Shown: piece after piece, positions 46,501-50,105 of the stretch | How the letters are laid out: each line of letters begins with the position of its first letter | How positions within the stretch are numbered: position 1 is the first letter of the stretch | Assembly: GCA_039707465.1 (NCBI GenBank) | Contig: CM077643.1 | Location: 378,488,419-378,552,418, forward strand | DNA: 64,000 bases | Direction of reading: 5' to 3' | DNA from: Rhabdophis nuchalis | Taxonomy: Eukaryota > Chordata > Lepidosauria > Squamata > Natricidae | Made by a program: the position numbers and the translations under genes | The notes under the pieces: model-generated | Databases searched by the model: none | What the model saw: only the letters and a program-made list of their open reading frames with translations | What the model was told of the DNA's origin: nothing

Positions 46501-49088
46501 AGTCAATGTGGTAAGCCATTCTGCAGGGCTTGGGGCTCCCTGTATTGTCCATTCAGTGTTGCTCTACTTTCCATGTATGGCAACAGGTGATAACTTTGGA
46601 AAACATACCAATTGTTGACTTAGCTTTCCCACTGAGTTCCCTTCAGTTGTCTCCTTGGTTGATCTGTAGGCAATCCTGTACAGGTAGTCCTCAACTTATG
46701 ATGACAATTGAGCCCCAAGTTGCTACTGCTAAGCAAGACAGTTAAGTGAATTTTGACCCACTTTTTAATTTTTCTTGCCACTGTTGTTTAGTGAATCATT
46801 GCAGTTGTTAAGTTAGCAACATAGTTGTTAAGTGAAACTGCCTTCCGATTGGACTTAGCTTGTCAGAAGGTCACAGAATGGGTTCACATGACCTTGGGAC
46901 ACTGCAACCCTCAGAGGCACATGCTGGTTGCCAATCATCTGAATTTTGACTGTTTGACAAAGGAGATGCTGCAACAGTCGTGTGAAAAACGATCATGTCA
47001 CTTTTTTCAGTGCTGCTGTAACTTCAAACAGTCACTAAACAAATAGTTGTAAGTTGAGGATTACCTGTACTTTTCACAACTTTGAAATGTTATTTATTCA
47101 TCCCTTGGCCTGTTTTTTGCTATAGAGAATGGGGTTGGTGTAAGCCAGTATTGGTAACTGACTAAATATATTAAAGTTGCCTAAAATGTAAGATCAAAAT
47201 CTGTTTTTAAAGTAACAAATTTGTGACCAGAGCTTGAACAGGAGTTCCCATTGAGCAGGACAAGTTGAATAAATGCACGATTTTCATTCATTCCTGAAAA
47301 GAAAAACCACCCTTTCAACTATTTTCTATGCAGTAGTGATGAGCTAACAGGCTACAGTTTAACGGATCGGCCAGAAGTTCATTACCATTGGACTGATGCT
47401 GGCTGTAAAAACCTGCATGGATATATTTTCTATAGTGTATCTCTTGTTGTAATACTCTTGTTGTAATACAATAGGAGAGAGCCAAAGTAATCTCAAACTG
47501 TTGGGTGATTCTGAGAGTTTTGAATTTGTACCGAGAGATTTAAGTCTAGGGAACTAACCATGTGGGTCCACATACTAAGGTTTGGGCCCTTTCTTAGACA
47601 CCAAAGGGGATGAACGATGTGGTGCTTCAGGGATTGGCTGGGAATCCAAAACTTTCAATTAATAGTTAAAAAAAAAAAAAACGGGAGCTTGATATGCTGT
47701 CCTTGCTTAAAGATCAATGCCCTAACCCAGGGGTCTGCAAAGTTGGCTCTTTTAAGACTGGTGGACTTCAACTCCCAGAATTCCCCAGCCAGCATAGCTA
47801 TGCTGGCTGGGGAATTCTGGGAGTTGAAGTCCACCAGTCTTAAAAGAGCCAACTTTGCAGACCCCTGCCCTAACCACATTCAACATCCCACTGCAGCACC
47901 TCCTTCAGACCTGTTAAAAGTAGGACTACCTGTTTACCTCAAATACTCTTCCCAGTTCTAGTTTGCCTTGAAATAATGCCAATAGAAAATGGATTACCTG
48001 CAGGATTGCTACCGTATTTCCCTGAAAAATAAAACAGAGTCTTATTTTCTTTTGACCCTCCTAAATAAGCGCTTGGCTTTATTTTTGGGGAGGTCTTATT
48101 ATTTTTGAGGTGCAGGAGGCCCCCTAACCTTGGCCCGTGGATCAGCTGCATCAAAGAGGGGGGCGGAAGTTCTGTCTCTGTTTCTGGCACACTCTTGCCC
48201 CAGCCCTGGCGTCGCTGGGCCTGCCACTCTTTCTGTGGCCTCCACTAAGAGAAGGGGGAAGTAGCTATGGTTTGCATGTGGATGGCAGGTGGATGTGAGG
48301 CACGTGGGACATGTTCCTCCCCTCCCCAGGAAATGGCGGGGACCGGCTGCACATGTGTTTAAATATTTTTTGGGGGGAAACTTATTTTAGCGCATGTACG
48401 CAAAAGCCCAATTGGGCTTATTATCCAGGGAGGTCTTATTTTCAGGGAAACAGGATAGACTGACATAAAGCCATGCACATGTATATGTACATGTGTTGTT
48501 TCTCTGTGTCATATGTGTGTGTGTGTTACATTTTTGTGCTGATAAATAAAGGGAGACTAGTATAGATCTATTTCAAGCTATTTAGCCGTATAAAGGCAAA
48601 AGGGATCCCTCCCATATTTGGGCATACCAGAAGCCTTGACAAAACGTGTGTGAGAGAGAGAGAGTGTGTGTGTGTGTGTGTGTGTACGTGCACATATTTT
48701 TTTTATTTATTTTGTTATGTTTATGTAGGGAATATTGGAGGTGGTGAGCCTTCAAGAGCTGTATGCAACAAATTTTCATTTTAATGTATGTCGATTGGTG
48801 TACATTCAAAGTGACAAAGTTACTCTAAGTCTAAGTTGTGCTCCAGACAAAGAATGTGAATGCATAGAAGGGGGTGGTGGTGGTGGGGGGGGGGAGCTTC
48901 TGCATGCCCAGCTTTGTTTTCAGGTTTAACTTCATTTGCTCTCTTTTCTTTCCTTTTAGGTGAGGCAGCTTAGTAAACACTTCAACATCCAAACCTTTTC
49001 TTTACAAAAGCCCAGCTCTGATTGACTAGGCATGGTAAAGGTATCATCAGAGGAAAACATCAGTCTGCGGTCTTCAGAGGCACTGTAA
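17826..49088 (+). CDS. SELENOI: Ethanolaminephosphotransferase 1 (selenoprotein I), 9 of 10 coding exons
   Basis: SELENOI transfers phosphoethanolamine from CDP-ethanolamine to diacylglycerol or alkyl-acylglycerol, the last step of the Kennedy pathway for phosphatidylethanolamine and plasmenyl-PE, in ER/Golgi membranes (family knowledge). Joined exons 17826-17894, 18247-18355, 33263-33337, 34123-34385, 40202-40310, 44243-44291, 44551-44731, 46328-46510 and 48960-49088 stay in frame for 388 codons. Every intron is GT-AG. The CDP-alcohol phosphotransferase signature DG(x)2AR(x)8G(x)3D(x)3D is intact in exon 5 (DGKQAR...GELFDHGLD). Hydrophobic segments throughout fit a multi-pass membrane enzyme. 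The Sec codon is TGA 49023-49025 and the stop TAA 49086-49088. The C-terminal tail after Sec (20 residues) is about 10 longer than in human. Exon 1, with the start codon, is upstream of the window. Confusion with the paralogue CEPT1 is unlikely because of the UGA and SECIS. Confidence 0.97.
18247..18355 (+). CDS. SELENOI: SELENOI exon 3
   Basis: Acceptor TTCTCCTAG, donor GTAAGA. It encodes [13 protein letters not shown] then a hydrophobic helix ([15 protein letters not shown]) and DPDFYAS, ending in phase 1. Intron 2 before it is only 352 bases. Confidence 0.95.
18853..19135 (-). mobile_element. 3' end of L2/CR1-like LINE with (TTTA)n tail
   Basis: About 80 bases of TTTA repeats (18855-18934) precede the AACCGCACCCTCTCCCCGAAG...CGGGGCGGTGCACAGG 3' block. 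The simple tail sits at the element's 3' end on the - strand, as for LINEs of this clade. Confidence 0.75.
19545..19850. mobile_element. Palindromic TA-element, worn copy
   Basis: It contains GTTGTCCTTGTCCTCACTTAATGACTACAATTGG and GGTTGTTAAGTGGAC in segments similar to the 46681 copy. Confidence 0.45.
20254..21563 (-). mobile_element. ORF1-only L1-type retroelement with 17-bp TSD
   Basis: GGAAAGGGACTGCTTTT (20237-20253) and GGAAAGGGACCGCTTTT (21564-21580) flank the insertion and differ at one base. At the low-coordinate side a T-run is the complement of a 3' poly(A), with AATAAA-like ACTCAATAAAAC upstream on the - strand. From the 5' end on the - strand there is a short leader, one L1 ORF1, then directly a 3' tail. 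There is no ORF2. The short total (about 1.3 kb) with an intact 5' ORF means it is not an ordinary 5'-truncated L1. Confidence 0.88.
20531..21385 (-). CDS. L1 ORF1p-like RNA-binding protein, 284 aa
   Basis: This is an intact reading frame starting [17 protein letters not shown], the L1 ORF1p (Transposase_22) architecture. It has an N-terminal heptad-rich coiled coil (about residues 10-90), an RRM-like domain entered by [13 protein letters not shown] (about 115-185), and a C-terminal domain with [19 protein letters not shown] and REGPLIYQQ (about 170-240). The tail after about 250 is Gly/Ala/Glu-rich. ORF1p binds L1 RNA as a trimer and acts as a nucleic-acid chaperone (family knowledge). No frame-breaking change is seen. 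It is antisense to SELENOI. Confidence 0.9.
   Translation of the reverse strand: MASKKQAGNLGLEERMTAMETVLNSLVLEIREFRKDHTSTKLELLETQKKLMENTQKTEELEVGLAGAKGDLKNVNTEIGDLSGHMSRMDFERMSYFLRFQNISEESGECLPDLMSTILSDYLHKPKEEIRGDIDLVYRINSAYARMNEVPREIHIKFVRRSTREGILKAQREGPLIYQQKEIAILKQIPKKIREVRRKYSFLSKKLFNHGIWFKWEMPEGMLVFWEGGRVRIKTVVEAEAFLKKHSSILGEDSGGTEGAAAPPAGGQEGEQEDTIAKRLRSKK
22030..22345. repeat. Purine-rich simple repeats (GA)n, (AC)n, (GAAA)n, (GGAA)n
   Basis: Successive GAGA, CACA, GAAA and GGAA runs abut the left end of the DIRS element. The long Ser/Phe/Leu/Pro-rich or Glu/Arg/Lys/Gly-rich ORFs here are artefacts of the repeats. Confidence 0.9.
22359..22470 (+). repeat. DIRS left inverted terminal repeat core
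   Basis: It runs GGTGCACAGCTCTGAG to CAGTTTCTTAAT. It differs from the inverted right copy only at two adjacent bases (TC versus GA in GCACAGCnnTGAG). Confidence 0.93.
23136..23660 (+). pseudogene. DIRS gag-like ORF, N-terminal part
   Basis: 174 codons begin [14 protein letters not shown], rich in Arg, Glu, Gly and Pro. It ends at a TGA that looks premature. The next frame continues with [19 protein letters not shown], so an indel near the G-run at about 23621-23635 (or the following TTAG) has probably split one gag frame. Position and composition are the reasons for calling it gag; I see no conserved motif in this part. Confidence 0.6.
23662..24901 (+). pseudogene. DIRS gag-like ORF, middle and C-terminal parts (frameshifted)
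   Basis: One frame runs 23662-24645 and the natural continuation uses another frame ending at 24901. The switch is near 24470-24490, where the second frame reads [18 protein letters not shown] then [16 protein letters not shown], typical of DIRS gag proteins (family recollection). The C-terminus is Arg/Pro/Gln-rich ([17 protein letters not shown]), fitting nucleic-acid binding without a zinc knuckle. The frameshift indicates decay of this copy. Confidence 0.7.
24977..26766 (+). CDS. DIRS reverse transcriptase-RNase H, one N-terminal frameshift
   Basis: The body is the 574-codon frame 25042-26766. The true N-terminus ([20 protein letters not shown]) is in a different frame up to the G-run at about 25127-25137, where a 1-base slip restores [18 protein letters not shown] motifs are [25 protein letters not shown] and the catalytic YLDD (residues 151-154 of the 25042 frame). 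RNase H motifs are [12 protein letters not shown] (Asp about 316), [13 protein letters not shown] and [10 protein letters not shown]-terminal block [12 protein letters not shown]...YAFPPVPLL...VAPYWP is the extension found after RNase H in DIRS elements, sometimes described as methyltransferase-like. Confidence 0.9.
26724..27800 (+). CDS. DIRS tyrosine recombinase, 358 aa
   Basis: The frame overlaps the end of RT-RNase H by 43 bases and is intact to TAG at 27798-27800. An N-terminal SAM-like DNA-binding part ([17 protein letters not shown]) is followed by the catalytic domain, with [10 protein letters not shown] (Arg168), HSTR (His297, Arg300) and RHYKLD (His332, nucleophile Tyr333). This is the R...HxxR...Y set of lambda-type recombinases. 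It integrates the circular cDNA intermediate in place of a DDE integrase (family knowledge). The start at 26724 is chosen because it is the Met just before the conserved N-terminus; the same frame is open upstream to 25119 only as a shadow of RT. Confidence 0.92.
   Translation: MAQSNRLALERDLLTRAHFSDPVIHTIQAARRPSTTRIYGATWQAFSNWCSRRQLTPLSVSLPHILDFLQEGFERGLAPATLRRQVAALATVLSAGYLQPLSRHPSVRSFLKGATNLRPQVIHRYPTWDLTTVLRGLSEPPFEPLRSSSLRLLSFKTAFLVAITSARRVSELAALSTREDLCRFLSDRVVLRLDPSFVPKVNSWFHRAQEIVLPNFCPKPSHPRERRWHTLDVRRALKHYLKRTSAFRQSETLFLSFQPATMGRGVSSSTIARWLKACIALAYEHQGRTRPQGLTAHSTRSAATTAAWASQAPIEEICRAATWASPSLFVRHYKLDKYASADAAFGRRVLQSVVAQVE
27854..27943 (-). repeat. DIRS internal complementary region
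   Basis: CCCTTGCATGGACACTCAGA...GAG (27854-27887) complements the left end and GACCATTGTCTTACCTGAAG...TGTCCAT (27891-27943) complements the right end. They join at AAT. In the DIRS model this bridges the ends to make the circle. Confidence 0.93.
28032..28176 (-). repeat. DIRS right inverted terminal repeat and right terminus
   Basis: 28032-28143 is the inverted ITR core. The remaining 33 bases (TAGAAGGACCCTTCAGG...GGTCATT) are specific to this end and reappear, complemented, in the internal region. Confidence 0.93.
28322..28742. mobile_element. Partial CAGTGGTGGG-family MITE with purine microsatellite
   Basis: After (GGAA)n/(GAAA)n (28394-28534) it reads CACAATTGAGTCCAAAATTT...GAGTTTCACCACATTTT...GGCCACACC and ends GCCCACCACTG, in the same order as 59560-59976. 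The left end is lost. It is followed by CCCTAGAG, the octamer also targeted inside the sister host copy at 37158. Confidence 0.75.
28394..28534. repeat. (GGAA)n(GAAA)n microsatellite
   Basis: About 55 bases of GGAA units pass abruptly into about 85 bases of GAAA units. Confidence 0.97.
29235..29893 (+). mobile_element. 5'-truncated L2/CR1-like LINE
   Basis: The + strand reads a non-LTR ORF2 C-terminus ([39 protein letters not shown], then the [11 protein letters not shown] region) with broken frames. It ends CCCGGAGTCCTTCGGGAGTAGGGCGG and AATAAACTCAAACTC. It is the only sense-strand copy of this LINE in the window. Confidence 0.75.
30045..30167. mobile_element. Short hAT MITE, GTGTCAAACTTGC...GCAAGTTTGACAGCC
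   Basis: Inverted ends AAGGTGTCAAACTTGC and GCAAGTTTGACAGCCCT enclose about 90 bases. It belongs to the GTGTCAAAC family. No clear duplication was found. Confidence 0.6.
30774..30902. mobile_element. hAT MITE, GTCAAACTC family
   Basis: Ends CAGGATTGTCAAACTCACG and GAGTTTGACAGCCCTG are inverted. Flanks CTCTACAG and CTATAAGG agree at five of eight positions, including the central TA. A similar body with CACGTGACG is at 61248-61382. Confidence 0.65.
31486..31891. mobile_element. Possible diverged solo LTR
   Basis: It starts TGTCAGGCCTGC and ends GGAACCCTGACA, giving a TGTCAGG/CCTGACA inverted end. An AATAAA occurs at about 31820. Flanks CGTAT and CGTCT agree at four of five bases but need a one-base offset. 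Evidence is moderate. Confidence 0.4.
32480..32693. mobile_element. TA-flanked DNA element, partial
   Basis: The right end AGACCCTGTCTTATTTTCAGGGAAACACGG is followed by TA. The interior matches 15247-15500 in reverse orientation. The left terminus is missing. Confidence 0.6.
32755..32845 (+). mobile_element. LINE 3' end fragment (GTAAGCCGCCCAGAG)
   Basis: A short block TTGTAAGCCGCCCAGAGTTAC...GGGCGGTGTAGAAATG ends in AATAAATAAAAC. It resembles LINE tails of vertebrates, but the family cannot be fixed from this length. Confidence 0.45.
33263..33337 (+). CDS. SELENOI: SELENOI exon 4
   Basis: Acceptor TTTTTCCTGCAG, donor GTAAGT. With the split codon it encodes [19 protein letters not shown] then FAAYTL, and the last base starts the Asp codon of the catalytic signature. 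Confidence 0.96.
34123..34385 (+). CDS. SELENOI: SELENOI exon 5 (catalytic signature)
   Basis: Acceptor CTCTCTTCAG, donor GTAAGT. It encodes (D)[19 protein letters not shown] and FDHGLDSW, holding all aspartates of the CDP-alcohol phosphotransferase motif. These coordinate the metal that activates CDP-ethanolamine (family knowledge). Hydrophobic stretches [20 protein letters not shown] follow. The exon ends in phase 0 after SQV. Confidence 0.97.
34541..34884. mobile_element. hAT MITE, CAGTGATGG family
   Basis: Ends CTGTGATGGCAAGCCTATGG and AAGGTTCGCCATCCCATG. Flanks TTCTATAT and GTCTATAT agree at seven of eight bases, with a central TA. It lies 156 bases past the donor of exon 5. Confidence 0.75.
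34930..35385 (-). mobile_element. Non-LTR retrotransposon ORF2 C-terminal fragment
   Basis: The - strand has 147 open codons with [55 protein letters not shown] and [20 protein letters not shown]. These are the conserved RT C-terminal phrases of vertebrate L2/Rex-like LINEs (family recollection). It has no start of its own and is a fragment. It was probably functional recently enough to keep the frame. Confidence 0.75.
36349..36692 (+). mobile_element. tRNA-derived SINE with 13-bp TSD
   Basis: Box A-like GATGGCTCAGTGGCTAAG and box B-like GTTTGAATTCC are present, with the tail GAGAACCTT. Direct repeats TAACTCACGTGAA at 36336-36348 and 36693-36705 are perfect and mark LINE-driven insertion. 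It is the same family as 9751-10040. Confidence 0.9.
37166..38022. mobile_element. Nested CAGTGATGG-family hAT MITE, TSD CCCTAGAG, internally duplicated
   Basis: Left end CAGTGATGGCGAACCTATGG, final right end GGTTCGCCATCACTG. Flanks CCCTAGAG at 37158-37165 and 38023-38030 are perfect. A first right end (TTAGCCATCACTG) already occurs at about 37536, followed by host sequence CCCTCAAGGGCCGAGTGAG. The region is therefore a tandem duplication of element plus host. Confidence 0.8.
37617..37795. repeat. About 65-bp tandem repeat, roughly 2.7 copies
   Basis: Units begin CTCCGATCTCAARGCAGC.CTGAGAA and end CGCTGTTTTGAGA. The third is partial (CAGCGCTGTTTTGGGATCTGAGG). Confidence 0.7.
39091..39450 (-). 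mobile_element. Solo LTR, 360 bp, TSD CAACA
   Basis: TGTCAGGG...GTTGACA ends form a TGTCA/TGACA inverted terminus. Direct repeats CAACA flank at 39086-39090 and 39451-39455. The - strand carries AATAAATAAC, a likely polyadenylation signal, so the LTR probably reads right to left. No internal retrovirus-like sequence remains on either side. Confidence 0.75.
39456..40098 (-). mobile_element. 5'-truncated L2/CR1-like LINE
   Basis: On the - strand two overlapping frames give [35 protein letters not shown] and [20 protein letters not shown], a non-LTR ORF2 C-terminus. The 3' block (ACCGCCCTATCTCCCTTTC) and a GATTCAGATTT tail lie at the low-coordinate end. It stops 103 bases before SELENOI exon 6. 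Confidence 0.8.
40202..40310 (+). CDS. SELENOI: SELENOI exon 6
   Basis: Acceptor TTCTTTTCCAG, donor GTAAGA. It encodes [20 protein letters not shown] and [16 protein letters not shown], a membrane segment plus a luminal or cytosolic loop. Ends in phase 1. Confidence 0.96.
40610..41160 (+). mobile_element. Bov-B-like LINE ORF2 C-terminal fragment
   Basis: Translation with small breaks gives [36 protein letters not shown] and DKKVLRLLN. These resemble the RT C-terminus of Bov-B/RTE elements (MKALQK...[23 protein letters not shown], family recollection). Stop codons and indels show decay. Bov-B is abundant in squamates. Confidence 0.7.
41393..41498. mobile_element. Palindromic hAT MITE, TSD ATCTAAAY
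   Basis: CAGGGGTTCCCAAACTTTAA to AGTTTGGGAACCCCTG, hairpin-like. Flanks ATCTAAAT and ATCTAAAC differ at one base. Confidence 0.85.
41645..41800 (-). mobile_element. CR1 LINE 3' end fragment
   Basis: GAGTTGGAAGGGACCTTGCAGGTCATCTAGTCCAACCC followed by ATCAAACTCACAACCTCCTGC, the hallmark antisense 3' region of reptile/bird CR1 (family recollection). Confidence 0.75.
42026..42515 (-). mobile_element. 5'-truncated L2/CR1-like LINE
   Basis: On the - strand: [37 protein letters not shown] and [19 protein letters not shown], then the GACTCGGGGCGGCG 3' block and an ATTTATT tail. Same family as 15538, 39456 and 58930. Confidence 0.8.
42670..43092. mobile_element. TA-flanked DNA element (CCATATTTTTCAGAGTATAAG)
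   Basis: Inverted ends CCATATTTTTCAGAGTATAA and TTATACTCAGAAAAATATGG between TA dinucleotides (42668-42669 and 43093-43094). Full-length sister of 8334-8702. Confidence 0.85.
43739..43831. mobile_element. Palindromic hAT MITE, TSD ACTTACAS
   Basis: CAGGGGTCTCCAACCTTTGC to GCAAAGGTTGGAGACCCCTG, a short hairpin. Flanks ACTTACAG and ACTTACAC differ at the last base. Confidence 0.85.
44243..44291 (+). CDS. SELENOI: SELENOI exon 7
   Basis: Acceptor TTCCTTTTTAG, donor GTAAGT. The 49 bases encode (G)[15 protein letters not shown] and two bases of the next Lys codon. The equivalent human segment is CALCVTLPMSLLNFF. Ends in phase 2. Confidence 0.93.
44551..44731 (+). CDS. SELENOI: SELENOI exon 8
   Basis: Acceptor TCTGTCCTTCAG, donor GTAAGT. 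It completes Lys and encodes [37 protein letters not shown] and [15 protein letters not shown], with hydrophobic membrane segments. Ends in phase 0. Intron 7 is only 259 bases. Confidence 0.96.
44960..45212 (-). mobile_element. Sauria-type tRNA-derived SINE
   Basis: On the - strand: GTGGTGGTGCAGTGGTTAGA (box A region), GGCATTTCGAATCTCACC (box B) and GTCGGTAAAATGAGGAGCC, GTAAACAGCTTAGAGAGGGC, AAGTCTAAGTCCTATTGCTT at the 3' end. This matches the Bov-B-mobilised Sauria SINE type (family knowledge). Confidence 0.85.
46328..46510 (+). CDS. SELENOI: SELENOI exon 9
   Basis: Acceptor CTTTCTTCCAG, donor GTAAGC. 61 codons in phase 0: [20 protein letters not shown] and further to [11 protein letters not shown], aligning with the human CQLIVCQMSSTRC...[11 protein letters not shown] region. 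Confidence 0.97.
46681..47067. mobile_element. Palindromic AGGTAGTCCTCAACTTA element, TA-flanked, best copy
   Basis: Inverted ends CAGGTAGTCCTCAACTTA and TAAGTTGAGGATTACCTG lie between TA dinucleotides (46679-46680 and 47068-47069). It is a Tc1/mariner-like MITE by its TA target. At least seven other copies or fragments occur in the window. Confidence 0.8.
47728..47867. mobile_element. Near-perfect palindromic hAT MITE, TSD CCCTAACC
   Basis: A 140-base hairpin whose two arms match along nearly all their length (CAGGGGTCTGCAAAGTTGGC at one end, its complement at the other). Perfect duplications CCCTAACC at 47720-47727 and 47868-47875. Arms this similar suggest a young insertion. Identical short ORFs on both strands follow from the symmetry. 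Confidence 0.93.
48012..48455. mobile_element. TA-flanked DNA element (CCGTATTTCCC...GGGAAACAGGA)
   Basis: Inverted ends CCGTATTTCCCTGAAAAATA and TTATTTTCAGGGAAACAGGA between TA dinucleotides. Same family as 15247-15500. Confidence 0.75.
48650..48690. repeat. (GA)n(TG)n microsatellite
   Basis: GAGAGAG followed by about ten TG units. Confidence 0.95.
48960..49088 (+). CDS. SELENOI: SELENOI exon 10, coding part with in-frame Sec codon
   Basis: Acceptor TTCTTTCCTTTTAG. It encodes [20 protein letters not shown], Asp, Sec (TGA), then [20 protein letters not shown] and TAA. The human equivalent is SLRKPNSDULGMEEKNIGL. If TGA acted as stop, the protein would end 21 codons early, a product also possible when selenium is limiting. 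Confidence 0.95.
49023..49025 (+). other. SELENOI: Selenocysteine (UGA) codon of SELENOI
   Basis: The TGA lies in the SSD-U-LG context conserved with human SELENOI. The frame continues openly to TAA at 49086, and a SECIS element follows 1.0 kb downstream. Confidence 0.94.
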
Positions 49089-50024
49089 ATTTGGTAGCCT
49101 GTGTAAATATACTTCAACCATCACCATGGAACTAGATTTAACCTGCTTTGGATGGTTTGGGGGCAAAGAACATGTAGGACCCAGAAACCAGAGAGGGCTG
49201 TTGTTCACGTCTCCTCCTCCTGCTGCTTCATGCCACCTTCCAGAATTGTGCAGACAGTAAAACTACATGATCAGGAGAGGACCTCATGGAATCTTCAAAG
49301 AAAGATCATCAGGCACAAAGGCATGGGCGGTGGCTTCAGAACTGTAAGATTGCCACAAAACTGTCATCATGGCTATGCTGAGAACGAGGGGCCCAGAAAA
49401 CGACCCTTGGGAACTGAAGTACATTATTGCAAACTCTCCCACATCTTAAAATCAGAGATCCAGTTATACAAGAGGGGCTTTTTTTTTTAAAAAAAAAAGA
49501 AAGAAACAATTGATTTCTTCTAAAGAGCTCAGCGGTCACAACTTCATTAAGCCATGAATGGTCAGTTACGTTTTCCCAAATGCCTTTTTTTTTTAAATCC
49601 TCTCCCTCCAAATTGTGTCTCATGCCTTGCAGAGAGAGAGTGGGGCTGCAGCAAATGCTGTTATTTCAAGCATTGGGAAGGACTGAGTAACAGACATTCT
49701 TCCTACTTGTTTACCATAGGATAAAGTTGAGATTGTGATAAACAACATTACCATGTTATGGGTAAAGGTAGGCTTGCATCAGAGTTGTTTATTAGGTGTG
49801 GTGCATACTCTTTCCGAGTGACACTGCTTTTCTTGGGTACAATTAATTGCAAGCAAGAAGTGCAAGTCATTTTGATCCCCATGTTCGGTTTTAGAAATGG
49901 TTTGTTTCTGTTTATTATCTGGTTGGGAATCTGTTGAACAATTTTGAGTGATGGTGAAGACCCAGCACTGATTTTTTTTCTTCTGTTTGTACTTTATTTG
50001 AATTTTTTGTTTTGTTTATGTATG

Positions 50025-50105
50025 TGTGCTTAAATGAAGAGTGCAGCCTAAACCCATATTTTATTTTATTTTTGGAAAGGTTGCACCCGGAGGAAAGTGA
50101 GCACA
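50025..50105 (+). promoter_or_regulatory. SELENOI: SECIS element in SELENOI 3'UTR
   Basis: Helix I: TGTGCTTA (50025-50032) pairs with TGAGCACA (50098-50105), with one G-U. The quartet is ATGA (50034-50037) opposite GGAG (50089-50092), supplying the tandem G-A pairs. Helix II: GTGCAGCCT (50041-50049) pairs with AGGTTGCAC (50078-50086), nine pairs with one G-U. Unpaired AAA (50050-50052) sits 12 bases after ATGA, as in the SECIS consensus. A short extra pairing (CCA with TGG) in the apical loop suggests form 2. It recruits SBP2 and EEFSEC to recode UGA (family knowledge). Confidence 0.9.

Noticed and set aside
49020..49025. TGA as the SELENOI stop codon
   Set aside because: The frame stays open to TAA 49086, the context matches SSD-U-LG, and a SECIS follows.
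49800..49870. Alternative SECIS hairpin around GTGACACTGC...AAGAAGTGC
   Set aside because: The 3' strand lacks the GA of the quartet and the stem is poorly paired. The 50025-50105 structure is far better.
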